Of a stretch of 64,000 nucleotides of DNA, positions 63,883 through 64,000 are shown one piece after another. Every line of letters begins with the position of its first letter. Within the stretch, counting starts at the first letter, position 1. This DNA comes from JAUPKT01 sp964427855 (GTDB lineage Bacteria; Desulfobacterota; Desulfomonilia; Desulfomonilales; Desulfomonilaceae). Both the position numbers and the translations under genes were made by a program. Location: NCBI GenBank assembly GCA_964427855.1, contig CAYRVH010000008.1, positions 12,317 to 76,316 on the forward strand. The letters run 5' to 3'. The notes beneath the pieces are model-generated. The model had not been told where the DNA came from. It was given only the letters and a program-made list of their open reading frames with translations, and searched no databases.

Positions 63883-64000
63883 GTCATTTCGAAGGAGAAG
63901 GACGCGAACGAAAGAGACATGCCTTGCACGCCATGTCATTTCGAAGGAGCCTGGCGACTGAGAAATCTTTCGGGCTGGGTCAAGATTTCTCGCTACGCTC
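63883..64000. repeat. Cluster of GTCATTTCGAAGG-type repeats, cut by window edge
   Basis: gtcatttcgaaggag occurs at 63883 and 63935, and the window ends in gatttctcgctacgctc, the opposite end of the same widespread repeat. This pattern is also partly present at 21153-21178. Confidence 0.7.

Overview
The window most likely comes from an anaerobic Desulfobacterota (Deltaproteobacteria) genome. This is inferred from gene content only. The indicators are an MvhD/MetV/MetF cluster of the Wood-Ljungdahl type, citramalate synthase (CimA), a PPi-dependent phosphofructokinase, a DUF6178 protein, a DHH-CBS-fused tRNA nucleotidyltransferase, a UGA-containing SelW-like selenoprotein, and SLC13/DASS permeases with receiver and CBS proteins. 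Two runs of N (6804-6832 and 26319-26328) show that it is a scaffold; both interrupt a gene and neither N count keeps the reading frame.

Layout. 1-988: truncated polysaccharide deacetylase. 1500-10367: purine nucleoside phosphorylase, mtaD and purM, then glnE, cimA and a ComEA-like protein. 10493-15335 (minus strand): queE, the metF-metV-mvhD one-carbon cluster and a DUF6178 gene. 15531-19572: PPi-PFK, ilvD, tadA and tRNA-Ser(CGA). 19671-25157: thiC-like gene, a lipoprotein, the selenoprotein, a zinc-ribbon membrane protein, dgt and mobA. 25291-31102: mostly exported proteins, including a parvulin isomerase and a large secreted protein with two FGE-like domains and a PDZ domain. 31460-42362: methyltransferase, topA, a CoA-transferase-like protein lacking its nucleophile, cca, a carboxyltransferase, a thioesterase and an epimerase. 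43032-46726: a perfect parS site next to secG-tpiA-pgk-gap, which is read from a good sigma-70 promoter. 47348-53990: cysM, phoR, a DUF47 protein, a PiT phosphate transporter and a sensor kinase. 54563-57755: a glycine/proline-rich exported protein with a strong terminator, and recD2. 58057-63645: a doubled module, receiver-CBS-SLC13-SLC13/ArsB-receiver-CBS, headed by a match to the sigma-54 promoter core.

How the genes work together. mtaD and the phosphorylase would salvage methylthioadenosine to hypoxanthine, next to purine synthesis (purM). CimA and IlvD belong to branched-chain amino acid synthesis by the citramalate route. MvhD-MetV-MetF carries the methylene-H4folate reduction step. pfp, tpiA, gap and pgk supply central glycolysis. 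PiT, the DUF47 protein and PhoR handle phosphate. The 58-63.6 kb module looks like regulated sodium-coupled anion (perhaps sulfate or dicarboxylate) uptake, and the sensor kinase at 52287-53990 is a candidate signal source.

Non-coding spacers hold several families of degenerate dispersed repeats. One is a 91-bp element with copies at 1281-1371 and, inverted, at 55264-55354; each copy lies near a second short repeat. The most notable observations are the selenoprotein, the sigma-54-headed transporter module, the parS site and the FGE-FGE-PDZ protein.
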